In this document: in pieces, positions 47,066-56,402 of the stretch | Numbering within the stretch: the first letter of the stretch is position 1 | Layout: each line of letters begins with the position of its first letter | NCBI RefSeq assembly: GCF_023283845.1 | Contig: NZ_JAKILC010000019.1 | Coordinates: 1 to 64,000 of the forward strand | Source of the DNA: Shewanella marinintestina | Lineage (GTDB): Bacteria; Pseudomonadota; Gammaproteobacteria; Enterobacterales; Shewanellaceae | DNA: 64,000 nt | Direction: 5' to 3' | Translations under genes and position numbers: made by a program | Notes under the pieces: generated by a model | What the model was told of the DNA's origin: nothing | The model's input: only the letters and a program-made list of their open reading frames with translations | The model's database searches: none

Positions 47066-48160
47066 ATGACTAAATCTTTATTATTAGCGGTCAGTTTACT
47101 GACTACCACTTGGCAACTGCAGGCATCAGAGCCTGTTGCTTATCAATTTGACGGCCCTTATGTAATCGATAATTTGGCAGAATCGCAGACAGTCACTAAT
47201 GGCAATCAATCACAAACCGCTTATTGGATTTGTAATGCTAAGCTACAGTCCACTGTAATCAGCAATAATAGCCTTAAGCGCCCTGATAACTGTGGTCAAT
47301 TACCTGAGCCGCTGCTCAGCGATGCCATTAAACAAGTGATGCCTGATAGCTACAGCGGTGTTAATAATATCGTTGCCCTCAGCGATGTTCATGGTCAATA
47401 CGATGTTTTAATCAGCCTGCTTAAAAACCAAAAAATCATCGATGCTGATAATAACTGGGCTTTCGGTGATGGTCATATGGTTATTACCGGCGATATGTTT
47501 GACCGCGGCGACAAGATAAACGAAGTCTTGTGGTTTGTTTATCAACTGGATAAACAGGCAAAAGCAGCAGGTGGCATGCTACATCTACTCATGGGCAACC
47601 ATGAACAGATGGTACTTGGCGGCGACTTAAGATACGTGCATGAGCGCTATGATCTGGCCAGTGAATTAATGGCAAAAAGTAACGATGAGCTTTATGGCGC
47701 CGACACCGAAATCGGTCAGTGGCTTAGAAGCAAACACACCTTAGTGAAAATCAATGATGTACTTTACATGCATGGTGGAATTAGCAGTGAATGGTTAGAT
47801 CGCGGGCTGACAATCGCGCAAGCCAATAGACTATTTAGAGACAATATTGGTAGACCCAAAAGCGAGCTTAAACAGGATGAGTTATTAAACTTCCTGTTTT
47901 ATGGCAACGGACCCACTTGGTATCGTGGCTACTTTAAAGATAATTTTACTGAAACCGAGCTTGATAAAATTCTCGCTTATTTCAAGGTTAACCATATTAC
48001 CGTCGGCCACACCTCACAAAAACAGGTGCTAGGCCTGTTTAATAATAAGGTGATAGCCATTGACAGCAGCATAAAACTAGGCAAACAGGGCGAGTTATTA
48101 CTGATTGAAAATAACCAATTTAGTCGTGGGTTATTCGATGGTTCGCGACAAGCGCTGTAA
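47066..48160 (+). CDS. Shewanella-like (Shelph-type) PPP protein phosphatase
   Basis: A metallophosphoesterase of 364 residues with a signal peptide (cleavage probably after Ala near residue 20), so periplasmic. Metal motifs in order: SDVHGQYD, GDMFDRGD, LMGNHEQM, and the KINDVLYMHGGI block, with VGHTSQ near the end. This arrangement fits the bacterial Shewanella-like phosphatases, the group founded on a cold-active protein-tyrosine phosphatase from Shewanella. Phosphotyrosine or other phosphomonoester substrates are possible; the physiological target is unknown. Assignment of the subfamily is from motif recollection, not alignment. Confidence 0.82.
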   Translation: MTKSLLLAVSLLTTTWQLQASEPVAYQFDGPYVIDNLAESQTVTNGNQSQTAYWICNAKLQSTVISNNSLKRPDNCGQLPEPLLSDAIKQVMPDSYSGVNNIVALSDVHGQYDVLISLLKNQKIIDADNNWAFGDGHMVITGDMFDRGDKINEVLWFVYQLDKQAKAAGGMLHLLMGNHEQMVLGGDLRYVHERYDLASELMAKSNDELYGADTEIGQWLRSKHTLVKINDVLYMHGGISSEWLDRGLTIAQANRLFRDNIGRPKSELKQDELLNFLFYGNGPTWYRGYFKDNFTETELDKILAYFKVNHITVGHTSQKQVLGLFNNKVIAIDSSIKLGKQGELLLIENNQFSRGLFDGSRQAL

Positions 48161-48199
48161 CAGTCTTAATTTGCCCCAGTACAGCTAGTTAAACACTAA

Positions 48200-48440
48200 G
48201 CACTAAAAATAGAGCCGACCAACAAGGTTGGCTCTTATAGTCGTATCTGAGCTTACCCTCTGAGGCATTAACAACTAACCCCATTTCTATTACAGGCTTA
48301 ACAGTTGCGATTTAATAAGCTTTGCCTCATCAAAACAACTTGTATCGGCAAGCACACACGAACAACCTCCTCCTAGGCTCATTACGCTAAATGATTCAGT
48401 TCCCTCCTTTGCCGATGAAACCAAGATGATAATATTGATA
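48200..48440 (-). ncRNA. Candidate small RNA with GGA motifs
   Basis: On the minus strand a TATTAT -10-like element (about 48437-48432) precedes about 220 nt that end in a terminator. The proposed RNA has AAGGAGGGAA and TAGGAGGAGG in a domain closed by the 8-bp stem ATCGGCAA/TTGCCGAT. GGA clusters in loops resemble CsrA-binding RNAs, but only two strong clusters are present and no family match is possible by eye. Confidence 0.28.
48206..48235 (-). terminator. Minus-strand terminator
   Basis: On the minus strand AGAGCCAACC pairs with GGTCGGCTCT (one G-U pair) and is followed by ATTTTT. There is no T-run on the plus strand, so it should end a minus-strand transcript although no minus-strand gene is nearby. 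Confidence 0.65.
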
Positions 48441-48582
48441 ACGAAAGGTTAACTTTGATCCATTTAAGATAAAACCATGTAAAACATTAACTTATACTTT
48501 TCCTTACTTTACATTGCTTTACTCTACAAAGGCCGTTTTTTATCTAAAATAATCCCAACTTTGGTAGGGTAAGTAATCATTC

Positions 48583-49695
48583 ATGAAACCATCTTATTTT
48601 TTAATTCCTTTAATCTTGATTGTCGCGGGTGCTGTTTCGTATAGCAGCTACTCAGAAGCTAAACGCACCGACACTAAAGATCGTCCTGTGCGCACCGTCC
48701 CGGTTGTAACTGGATTGGTCGAACAGCATGACTTATCTCAGTCACTGTCCTTGATTGGTAAGCTCGATGCTGAGCAATCGGTATATATTGCACCGCAAAT
48801 TGCAGGCAAGATTAAGTCTATTCAAATCAATACTGACCAAGAAATCAGTCAAGGCCAGATTTTAGTACAACTTGATGACGCCAAAGCACAAGCAGCCCTT
48901 GCAGAAGCCAATGCTTACCTCGCCGATGAAAAGCGTAAACTTAAAGAATTCCTTAAACTCATTGATAAAAACGCCATCACTAAAACTGAAATCGATGCCC
49001 AAACCGCCAGTGTGGATATGGCACTCGCTCGCCTTGCAGCGGCGCAAGCCGACCTTGATTACCATTACTTAAGCGCACCATTTTCAGGTACTGCAGGCCT
49101 TATAGATTTTAGCCAAGGCAAAATGGTCACTGCGGGTACAGAGCTATTATCACTTGATGATCTGTCAAGCATGCGACTTGATTTACAAGTGCCTGAAAAC
49201 TACCTGTCACAGTTAAGTGTTGGCATGGCCGTTAGTGCTAAGAGTCGTGCTTGGCCAGATCAAGCCTTTATCGGTAAAGTCATCGCCATCGATTCTCGCG
49301 TCAACCAAGACACCCTAAACCTCAAAGTCAGAGTGCAGTTTGATAACCCTCTACATCAATTAAAGCCAGGCATGATGATGTCTGCAACCATGTTATTCCC
49401 GAGCGTTTCTGAGCCTGTGATCCCAGTACAAGCGCTAGAATACTCAGGGACTAACCGCTTTGTTTATGTTATTGGCACTGATGGTATTGCTAAGCGCACT
49501 AAAGTTACTTTGGGCGCACGTATTGATAATGAAGTACTAATCACTGAAGGACTTAGCATTGGCGATAAAGTGGTGGTTCAAGGTTTAGTGAATATGCGTG
49601 ATGGTCTGCGTGTGGATGATTTAGCCGAATCAGCCCTCGCTAAAAAACCAGCCAATGAAGCGAAAGAAGAACAACAAGCAAGAGGAAGCATCTAA
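48583..49695 (+). CDS. RND efflux periplasmic adaptor (membrane fusion protein)
   Basis: 370 residues. An N-terminal membrane anchor or uncleaved signal (about 5-24), lipoyl-like domain (QIAGKIKSIQINTDQEISQGQILVQL pattern, about 65-95), a short coiled-coil hairpin (about 100-150), beta-barrel (VPENYLSQL onwards) and membrane-proximal domain. There is no lipobox, unlike the second adaptor at 59955. The pump gene begins on the base after this stop codon. Substrate unknown. Confidence 0.9.
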   Translation: MKPSYFLIPLILIVAGAVSYSSYSEAKRTDTKDRPVRTVPVVTGLVEQHDLSQSLSLIGKLDAEQSVYIAPQIAGKIKSIQINTDQEISQGQILVQLDDAKAQAALAEANAYLADEKRKLKEFLKLIDKNAITKTEIDAQTASVDMALARLAAAQADLDYHYLSAPFSGTAGLIDFSQGKMVTAGTELLSLDDLSSMRLDLQVPENYLSQLSVGMAVSAKSRAWPDQAFIGKVIAIDSRVNQDTLNLKVRVQFDNPLHQLKPGMMMSATMLFPSVSEPVIPVQALEYSGTNRFVYVIGTDGIAKRTKVTLGARIDNEVLITEGLSIGDKVVVQGLVNMRDGLRVDDLAESALAKKPANEAKEEQQARGSI

Positions 49696-52600
49696 ATGTG
49701 GTTGTCTGATGTTTCAGTAAAACGCCCGGTTGTTGCCATAGTACTGAGTTTATTACTCTGCGTTTTTGGCGCAGTCTCTTTCACTAAACTTGCTGTTCGT
49801 GAAATGCCGGACGTTGAGAGCCCTGTGGTTACCGTAATGACCACCTATGAAGGTGCCTCTGCCACCATCATGGAAAGCCAAATCACCACCGCATTGGAAA
49901 GTGAGCTAACCGGTATTAGTGGTGTTGACCAGATTCAGTCTGTTACCCGTAACGGCATGTCACGAATTACGGTCACTTTTCTATTAGGTTGGAACCTAAC
50001 TGAAGGTGTCAGTGATGTACGTGACGCAGTTGCCCGCGCACAGCGCCGTCTGCCCGATGAAGCAAACGATCCTATTGTGTCTAAAGACAACGGTACTGGT
50101 GAGCCATCGGTATATGTCAATTTAAGCTCGTCTGTAATGGACAGAACACAGCTAACGGACTACGCGCAGCGGGTACTTGAAGACAGGTTCAGCCTAATAT
50201 CAGGCGTGAGTAGTGTGGATATCTCTGGTGGCTTGTACAAGGTCATGTACGTACAGCTTAGTCCAGAGTTAATGGCTGGTCGTAATGTTACTGCCGCCGA
50301 TATCGTGAAAGTACTCAATAAAGAAAACGTTGAAACACCCGGCGGTGAAGTACGTAACGACACCACCGTTATGGCTGTTCGTACCGCGCGTTTATACCAA
50401 AGCCCTGAAGACTTTGAATATCTGGTTATCCGCACAGCAGGTGATGGTTCGCCTATCTATCTAAAAGATGTCGCTAAGGTATTTATTGGTGCAGAAAACG
50501 AGAACTCAACCTTTAAAAGTGATGGCGTAGTTAACATCTCACTAGGTATTGTTGCGCAATCTGACGCTAATCCGCTGGAAGTTGCGCAAGATGTGCATAA
50601 AGAAGTTGATCTCATCCAAAAGTTTTTGCCGGACGGTACTAAGCTGATTGTTGACTATGACTCCACGGTATTTATCGACCGCTCGATTGATGAAGTCTTC
50701 AGCACACTAGCCGTTACCGCCCTATTGGTTATTTTAGTGCTGTACATCTTTATCGGCCAAGCAAGGGCGACGTTGATCCCTGCGGTAACGGTACCCGTAT
50801 CGCTAATTTCAGCGTTTATCGCCGCTAACATGTTTGGCTACTCGATTAACCTTTTAACCCTAATGGCATTGATTTTATCAATTGGCCTCGTGGTTGATGA
50901 TGCCATCGTGGTGGTAGAAAACATCTTCCACCATATCGAGAAAGGCGAGCCGTCTATTTTAGCTGCCTACAATGGTACTCGTGAAGTTGGCTTTGCCGTA
51001 ATGGCAACCACCGCGGTGCTGGTGATGGTCTTCTTGCCGATCTCATTTATGGAAGGCATGGTAGGTCTGCTGTTTACAGAATTTTCAGTTATGCTCGCGG
51101 TTTCAGTGCTGTTCTCGTCGCTAATCGCACTGACCTTGACTCCAGTACTTGGCAGCAAGATTCTGAAAGCAAACGTTAAACCGAATCGCTTTAACTTGAT
51201 CGTTGATAGCGCTTTTAGACGTCTGGAAGACGGTTATCGTAAAATGGTGACCAAAGCCGTATCACTGCGCTTAGCTGCGCCATTAGTGATTATTGCCTGT
51301 ATCTTAGGCAGTGGCTGGCTAATGCAACAGGTACCAGCTCAGCTTGCGCCACAAGAAGATCGCGGGGTGATTTTTGCCTTTATTAAAGGCGCTGAAGGTA
51401 CCAGCTATAACCGTATGGCTGCCAATATGGAAATAGCCGAAGACAAACTCATGCCGCTTTTAGGGCAAGGCGTAGTCAAATCTTTTAGTATTCAAGCGCC
51501 TGCTTTTGGTGGCCGCGCTGGCGATCAAACCGGCTTTGTGATTATTCAGCTAGAAGACTGGAACGAAAGAACCATTAACGCCCAGCAAGCCCTTGGCGTG
51601 ATTTCAAATGCATTAAAAGGCATTCCTGATGTTATGGTAAGGCCGCTATTACCTGGCTTTAGAGGTGGCTCAAGTGAGCCTGTGCAATTCGTTTTAGGCG
51701 GCTCTGATTACCAAGAGCTATTTAAATGGGCAACAATGCTTGAGGAAGAAGCGCTATATAGCCCGATATTTGAAAGCCCTGAAATCGACTATAAAGAGAC
51801 TTCACCTGAGCTGGTCGTCACCGTTGATAAAGAGCGTGCAGCCGAGCTTGGAATAAGTGTTGCCGAAGTGTCTGAAACCTTAGAGATCATGCTCGGCGGT
51901 CGCAGCGAAACCACCTTTGTTGAGCGTGGTGAAGAGTACGATGTTTACCTGCGCGGTGATGAAAGCAGTTTTAGTAACGTGGCCGATCTTAGTCAAATCT
52001 ATATGCGTTCGAGCAAAGGTGATCTAATCACCTTAGATACCATTACCCATATTGAAGAGGTGGCCTCGGCGCTAAAACTGAGTCACAACAACAAGCAAAA
52101 ATCGATCACCTTAAAAGCGAACTTAGGCGAAGGTTACACCTTAGGCGAAGCACTCGACTTCTTAGATCAAAAAGCGATTGAGATGCTGCCTAGTGACATT
52201 AGTGTTGCTTACACTGGCGAGTCTAAAGACTTTAAAGAAAACCAAAGCAGTATCTTTATTGTATTTGGCTTAGCGCTTCTGGTGGCTTACTTAGTGTTAG
52301 CCGCGCAGTTTGAGAGCTTTATTAACCCATTAGTAGTGATGTTTACCGTACCTATGGGCGTGTTTGGTGGTTTCTTAGGTTTATATCTAACTGGCCAAGG
52401 ACTGAATATCTACAGCCAAATTGGTATGATCATGCTGATTGGTATGGTGACTAAGAACGGCATTTTGATTGTAGAATTTGCTAACCAACTGCGGGATAAA
52501 GGTCTTGAGATTGAGCAAGCGATTATCGACGCATCGACTCGACGTTTACGCCCTATCTTGATGACTGCGTTCACCACCCTTATTGGCGCAATACCGCTAA

Positions 52601-52809
52601 TCCTATCTACAGGAGCAGGCGCAGAAAGCCGCATTTCCGTCGGTACAGTGGTGTTCTTTGGTATGGCCTTTGCTACTTTTGTAACCTTACTGGTTATCCC
52701 AGCCATGTATCGCTTGATTTCGGTAGCAACGAAGTCCCCAGGCTATGTAGAGTCGCAGCTAGAGCTTGCAATTGTTGAGCATCAACAACCGGCGAACAAG
52801 CAAAGCTAG
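49696..52809 (+). CDS. RND family efflux pump, inner-membrane subunit
   Basis: 1037 residues with twelve predicted membrane helices and two large periplasmic loops, the architecture of AcrB-like proton antiporters. Proton-relay residues are visible as the Asp pair in GLVVDDAIVVVEN (TM4) and the Lys in GMVTKNGILIVEFA (TM10). It starts immediately after the adaptor gene. There is no outer-membrane factor or regulator beside it, so a TolC homologue elsewhere is implied. Substrates cannot be predicted. A strong terminator follows. Confidence 0.93.
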   Translation: MWLSDVSVKRPVVAIVLSLLLCVFGAVSFTKLAVREMPDVESPVVTVMTTYEGASATIMESQITTALESELTGISGVDQIQSVTRNGMSRITVTFLLGWNLTEGVSDVRDAVARAQRRLPDEANDPIVSKDNGTGEPSVYVNLSSSVMDRTQLTDYAQRVLEDRFSLISGVSSVDISGGLYKVMYVQLSPELMAGRNVTAADIVKVLNKENVETPGGEVRNDTTVMAVRTARLYQSPEDFEYLVIRTAGDGSPIYLKDVAKVFIGAENENSTFKSDGVVNISLGIVAQSDANPLEVAQDVHKEVDLIQKFLPDGTKLIVDYDSTVFIDRSIDEVFSTLAVTALLVILVLYIFIGQARATLIPAVTVPVSLISAFIAANMFGYSINLLTLMALILSIGLVVDDAIVVVENIFHHIEKGEPSILAAYNGTREVGFAVMATTAVLVMVFLPISFMEGMVGLLFTEFSVMLAVSVLFSSLIALTLTPVLGSKILKANVKPNRFNLIVDSAFRRLEDGYRKMVTKAVSLRLAAPLVIIACILGSGWLMQQVPAQLAPQEDRGVIFAFIKGAEGTSYNRMAANMEIAEDKLMPLLGQGVVKSFSIQAPAFGGRAGDQTGFVIIQLEDWNERTINAQQALGVISNALKGIPDVMVRPLLPGFRGGSSEPVQFVLGGSDYQELFKWATMLEEEALYSPIFESPEIDYKETSPELVVTVDKERAAELGISVAEVSETLEIMLGGRSETTFVERGEEYDVYLRGDESSFSNVADLSQIYMRSSKGDLITLDTITHIEEVASALKLSHNNKQKSITLKANLGEGYTLGEALDFLDQKAIEMLPSDISVAYTGESKDFKENQSSIFIVFGLALLVAYLVLAAQFESFINPLVVMFTVPMGVFGGFLGLYLTGQGLNIYSQIGMIMLIGMVTKNGILIVEFANQLRDKGLEIEQAIIDASTRRLRPILMTAFTTLIGAIPLILSTGAGAESRISVGTVVFFGMAFATFVTLLVIPAMYRLISVATKSPGYVESQLELAIVEHQQPANKQS

Positions 52810-52881
52810 TGCCTCAATTAGACTGTTGAATAGCGGTAATATTCGCACTTAATACTGGTACTTAATATTCGAACTGAGCAC

Positions 52882-52921
52882 AAAAAGGAGCGGCCTTATT
52901 AATATAAGCCGCTCCTTTTTT
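52882..52921 (+). terminator. Terminator after first RND operon
   Basis: A 13-bp stem AAAAAGGAGCGGC / GCCGCTCCTTTTT followed by T, with further partial pairing in the loop. Confidence 0.92.
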
Positions 52922-53053
52922 GTAGGTCTAGGTTTGCTGTATATAAGCGTGTAACTAATATAAAACGGCAATTGCTTGAGTCTTTTCTATACTCATAGTT
53001 AAGCCACTAGCGTTGTTAACTGCTAGTCAATTTGCTAATTAGAGGTCACGCTT

Positions 53054-53263
53054 ATGGATGAAACTGACTTTTGCTCAAAAGAAGAACAAGATTTAACAGA
53101 ACAACGCACAACCACAGATGTTTATGAAACCATTAATGTAAATGGCCAATTTATAGTGGAGCGCCGTCAAAACGGTGACAGCCGAAGCAATGCAAAACTG
53201 CGCGCTTATGACCGTCGCCAATCAACATACTCCCACTTTGCTGAAGTCGATATCTATATCTAG
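53054..53263 (+). CDS. Small hypothetical protein
   Basis: A 69-residue, strongly charged soluble protein of no family I recognise. No signal peptide or membrane segment; the N-terminal third is acidic (MDETDFCSKEEQDL), the middle is basic (VERRQNG to RAYDRRQS). An AGAGGT ribosome-binding site stands 8 bp before the ATG, which favours a real gene. It has its own intergenic spaces on both sides. Confidence 0.6.
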   Translation: MDETDFCSKEEQDLTEQRTTTDVYETINVNGQFIVERRQNGDSRSNAKLRAYDRRQSTYSHFAEVDIYI

Positions 53264-53544
53264 CTAATGCCCTTTGTTTAACCATTTAGTTTTAGATACT
53301 GGGTTAAAGCTTTAACCTAGCCGCTAGCCCAATATCTAAACTCGAACCGTTCACTATTCACCAAGATCATATTCCACAATGCAGACTAAAATGCTTGCCT
53401 TAAATACCCGGCAGACACAGTCACAAATATAAGACATGAGTGCGTAAACCATAGAACTGTGAGATAGTAACGTTTGTTATTCAGTTAGCTAGATTAAGCC
53501 AAGATAACGATATTTTCTCTAGCTACATGCCAAATGAGCCATAA

Positions 53545-54018
53545 GTGAAAAAAATAGCCCTATTCGTTGATGTCCAAAATATTTATTACACCTGCCGCCA
53601 AGCTTATGGCAAGCAATTTAATTATCGAAAATTGTGGCAACACTTAGGCTATGAGGGAGATATTGTGCAAGCAACCGCTTACGCAATACACCGCGGAGAT
53701 GACGGCCAACTCAAATTCCAAGACGCCTTAAAACACATTGGTTTTGACGTGAAGTTAAAGCCCTTTATTCAGCGCAGTGATGGCTCAGCTAAAGGTGATT
53801 GGGATGTGGGGATCACCATCGACATTATGGAAGCCGCTAGTGAAGTCGACTGTATTATTTTACTTTCTGGCGATGGTGACTTTGACTTACTCATGCACAG
53901 AATCCAACAAAAATATGGCGTTGAAACACAAGTCTACGGCGTACCAACGCTAACAGCCAAATCACTGATTGATTCCGTCAGCCAGTTCCACGAAATAGAT
54001 AATAGCCTTTTGCTTTAA
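53545..54018 (+). CDS. NYN domain (LabA/DUF88 family) protein
   Basis: 157 residues forming one NYN domain of the PIN-like nuclease fold. Acidic residues expected in the metal site are visible: Asp in LFVDVQNIYY near residue 9, Asp in KGDWDVGITIDIM, and the pair in LLSGDGDFDLLM. The family includes putative RNases and LabA-like proteins; no substrate or role is known here. The start is GTG (53545), as no nearby ATG keeps the conserved first strand. It ends shortly before the second MITE-like repeat. Confidence 0.87.
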   Translation: MKKIALFVDVQNIYYTCRQAYGKQFNYRKLWQHLGYEGDIVQATAYAIHRGDDGQLKFQDALKHIGFDVKLKPFIQRSDGSAKGDWDVGITIDIMEAASEVDCIILLSGDGDFDLLMHRIQQKYGVETQVYGVPTLTAKSLIDSVSQFHEIDNSLLL

Positions 54019-54049
54019 GCTTACACATGAATATAGGTTTGCAACAATT

Positions 54050-54078
54050 AAGGCGCCTATCTGCAGCATAGACGCCTT
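54050..54078 (+). terminator. Possible terminator after NYN gene
   Basis: AAGGCGCCTAT / ATAGACGCCTT forms an 11-bp stem with one mismatch; the downstream T content is modest. Confidence 0.45.
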
Positions 54079-54153
54079 GCTAAGGCTATTTTAAATAGCC
54101 ACTAATTAGCTAAATCAGCCACCCCTCATCACTTCTACCTTCGAGCGGTAGCT

Positions 54154-54487
54154 TAATACCAATCAGTATAAAGATTTGGTCGCTCAGCGAGAATTTAGCG
54201 CTTCTGAGGCAAGGTCATTAAATGCTCCTGCATTAATGACATTCACCACATCCATGTGGTTTGCAGCGAGTGAAGAGCATAGCTGAACGAGGTTCAAGCT
54301 CCCTTTTTATTTATTAAGAGTCACAGCTTCAGAATCGCTAAAACTCGCCATTCTGGAGCGTTTTTGGCTGCCTACTTCTGCGTTGAATAGCCTCGCAAGG
54401 GAATAGCCATTACTTCCGCGATTCGCCTTGAATTAGTTTGCCAAAAAACGCTCTGAGTAGATCAACTTCTTATACTGATTAGTATTA
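54154..54487. repeat. MITE-like repeat, copy 2
   Basis: About 334 bp, same orientation and high similarity to 25769-26100, with perfect 18-bp terminal inverted repeats TAATACCAATCAGTATAA / TTATACTGATTAGTATTA apart from one base. The centre (about 54244-54320) differs most from copy 1. No coding capacity is conserved between the two. Confidence 0.87.
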
Positions 54488-54797
54488 GTACAAATCAGCT
54501 TATAAGCTCGGCTATGGTCTTAAAACGGCTACGTCGAAAGTATTATTTTACGCTAGTTATAAGTTAATTTAGGAGTTTATTTCACTATTTACCGAGTTTT
54601 AGTGAGCTTAAAGTCATTAAAACCTTTGTTTGTGTCATAAAATTACAAAATTAGTAAGGCAGATCCGATTTTCGGGCTGATTTTGTTTAATCCGGTGTTT
54701 TATTAGAGATTGATCACACCTTTATTGCGGTAGTATTGGTACTTTAATTACCAGAAAAGATAACAACTTTTAACATTAAGCGTAATAGGTGATTCTT

Positions 54798-55946
54798 ATG
54801 GCTGCTAAATTTTTTATCCCATCTGTCAATATCTTAGGGCAAGATGCTGTTACCGAAGCAATTGGCGACATTAAGTCTCTAGGCTTTAAAAATGCATTAA
54901 TTGTTACAGATAAGCCGCTGGTTGATATTGGTCTTGTTGGCCAAGTTACCGATAAGCTTGCCAGCAATGATATCCGTTCAGTCGTCTTCGATGGCGTGCA
55001 ACCAAACCCGACTGTGGGCAACGTTGAAGCCGGACTTGAAATATTAACTGCCAACAAATGTGACTTTGTCATTTCTTTAGGTGGTGGCTCTCCACATGAT
55101 TGCGCTAAAGGTATTGCACTGGTTGCAACAAATGGCGGCAGCATCAAAGATTACGAAGGCTTAGATGTATCAACTAAGCCACAACTACCACTTGTAGCCA
55201 TAAACACCACAGCCGGTACTGCAAGTGAGATGACACGTTTTTGTATTATTACCGACGAACAGCGTCACATAAAAATGGCGATTGTAGATAAGAACACCAC
55301 GCCAATTTTATCAGTGAACGACCCAGAACTTATGCTACTTAAGCCAGCAGGGCTAACCGCTGCAACCGGTATGGACGCGCTCACTCACGCCATTGAGGCA
55401 TATGTATCAATTGCGGCTAACCCAATCACTGATGCCTGTGCAATTAAAGCCATTGAGCTTATTCAAGGCAACTTAGTTGAAGCGGTTGAGAATGGCCAAA
55501 GCATCGAAGCACGCGACCAAATGGCCTATGCCCAGTTCCTTGCCGGTATGGCATTTAACAACGCAAGCCTTGGTTATGTTCATGCAATGGCTCACCAATT
55601 GGGTGGCTTCTATGACCTACCGCATGGTGTATGTAACGCACTGTTACTACCGCATGTTCAAGCTTACAACGCCCAAGTTGTGCCTGGACGCCTAAAAGAT
55701 GTCGCTAAAGCTATGGGCGTTGATGTAGCAGCAATGACTGATGAGCAAGGCGCAGAAGCCGCGTTAACAGCCATTAAGCAACTATCTGTTGCAGTGAATA
55801 TTCCAGAGAATCTCACTAAACTAGGTGTTAAAGCTGAAGATATTCCAACGCTTGCAGATAATGCACTTAAAGATGCTTGTGGTTTCACTAATCCTAAACA
55901 AGCAACCCATGAAGAGATCTGCCAGATCTTCACTAACGCACTTTAA
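54798..55946 (+). CDS. Iron-containing alcohol dehydrogenase (YiaY/AdhB type)
   Basis: A 382-residue NAD-dependent iron alcohol dehydrogenase of the group III family. NAD-binding GGGSPHDCAKGIAL, the NTTAGTASEMTRFCI block and the metal-ligand region GMDALTHAIEAYVS plus GYVHAMAHQLGGFYDLPHGVCNA are all visible and very close to E. coli YiaY. The ATG giving MAAKFFIPS follows AGGTG; a GTG three codons upstream is less likely. Probably interconverts short-chain alcohols and aldehydes. Monocistronic with a strong terminator. Confidence 0.94.
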   Translation: MAAKFFIPSVNILGQDAVTEAIGDIKSLGFKNALIVTDKPLVDIGLVGQVTDKLASNDIRSVVFDGVQPNPTVGNVEAGLEILTANKCDFVISLGGGSPHDCAKGIALVATNGGSIKDYEGLDVSTKPQLPLVAINTTAGTASEMTRFCIITDEQRHIKMAIVDKNTTPILSVNDPELMLLKPAGLTAATGMDALTHAIEAYVSIAANPITDACAIKAIELIQGNLVEAVENGQSIEARDQMAYAQFLAGMAFNNASLGYVHAMAHQLGGFYDLPHGVCNALLLPHVQAYNAQVVPGRLKDVAKAMGVDVAAMTDEQGAEAALTAIKQLSVAVNIPENLTKLGVKAEDIPTLADNALKDACGFTNPKQATHEEICQIFTNAL

Positions 55947-56022
55947 ATTCTGCAAGTGCATAGGCATTAGCTTTAATGGGTAAGCGACTTATCTAAAGTA
56001 ACTTATTCAAATTGATTAGCCT

Positions 56023-56058
56023 AAAACGATTGACTGGTATATCGGTCAATCGTTTTTT
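56023..56058 (+). terminator. adh terminator
   Basis: A 12-bp stem AAAACGATTGAC / GTCAATCGTTTT followed by T, 77 bp past the adh stop. Confidence 0.88.
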
Positions 56059-56336
56059 ATTCTTAGCTATCAGCGTCATTTCATTACAACACGCTTTAGC
56101 AAACAGATTTTACCAAACCGGCTTCACCAAATAGGCATACTGTTTCATAAACAAAAGTAACCTAGTCACTAATCTAAAATATCCTAGTCACCAGTCAAAA
56201 AGCTTACTAAGCGATTATTATTCTAATCAGCATCTTTGTGAACTTTTTTGCCTCTAAACCACCCTATTAATACCTACAGTCCAATTTAATTGGGTTTAAG
56301 CGATACAAAAGGTTACATAGTTGATATAATCGACTA

Positions 56337-56402
56337 GTTCGCTTTTTCCCTGCAAAAGTTAAAGCAAGCTTTAAAGCCCACTCTACGGAGTGGGCTTTTC
56401 CC
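56337..56402 (+). ncRNA. Candidate short non-coding RNA
   Basis: A perfect -10 TATAAT (56325-56330), with a weak -35, precedes about 65 nt ending in an 11-bp stem AAAGCCCACTC / GAGTGGGCTTT with a TACG loop and a TTTTCCCTTT tail. A promoter and terminator with no gene between them suggest a small RNA; it could instead be a relic of a lost gene. Confidence 0.3.
56373..56402 (+). terminator. Orphan terminator
   Basis: An 11-bp perfect stem with a TACG tetraloop (56373-56398) and a T-run on the plus strand. No plus-strand gene ends here. Confidence 0.8.

Larger units (their letters stand above)
48161..48582. other. Intergenic region with possible minus-strand transcript
   Basis: 422 bp without a gene. 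It contains a minus-strand terminator (48206-48235), a long-range pairing ATCGGCAA (48344-48351) / TTGCCGAT (48409-48416), and two purine-rich GGA clusters inside it on the minus strand. The RND operon promoter presumably lies at the right end. Confidence 0.5.
54019..54797. other. Intergenic region upstream of adh, containing MITE-like repeat
   Basis: 779 bp. A hairpin at 54050-54078 follows the NYN gene, the repeat occupies 54154-54487, and the remaining 310 bp before adh are AT-rich. Near 54703-54718 TTAGA-GATTGA-TCACA has one perfect CRP half-site only, too weak to call. Confidence 0.6.

Noticed and set aside
54703..54718. CRP-like site upstream of adh
   Set aside because: Only the right half-site (TCACA) is perfect; the left half TTAGA differs at two of five positions.
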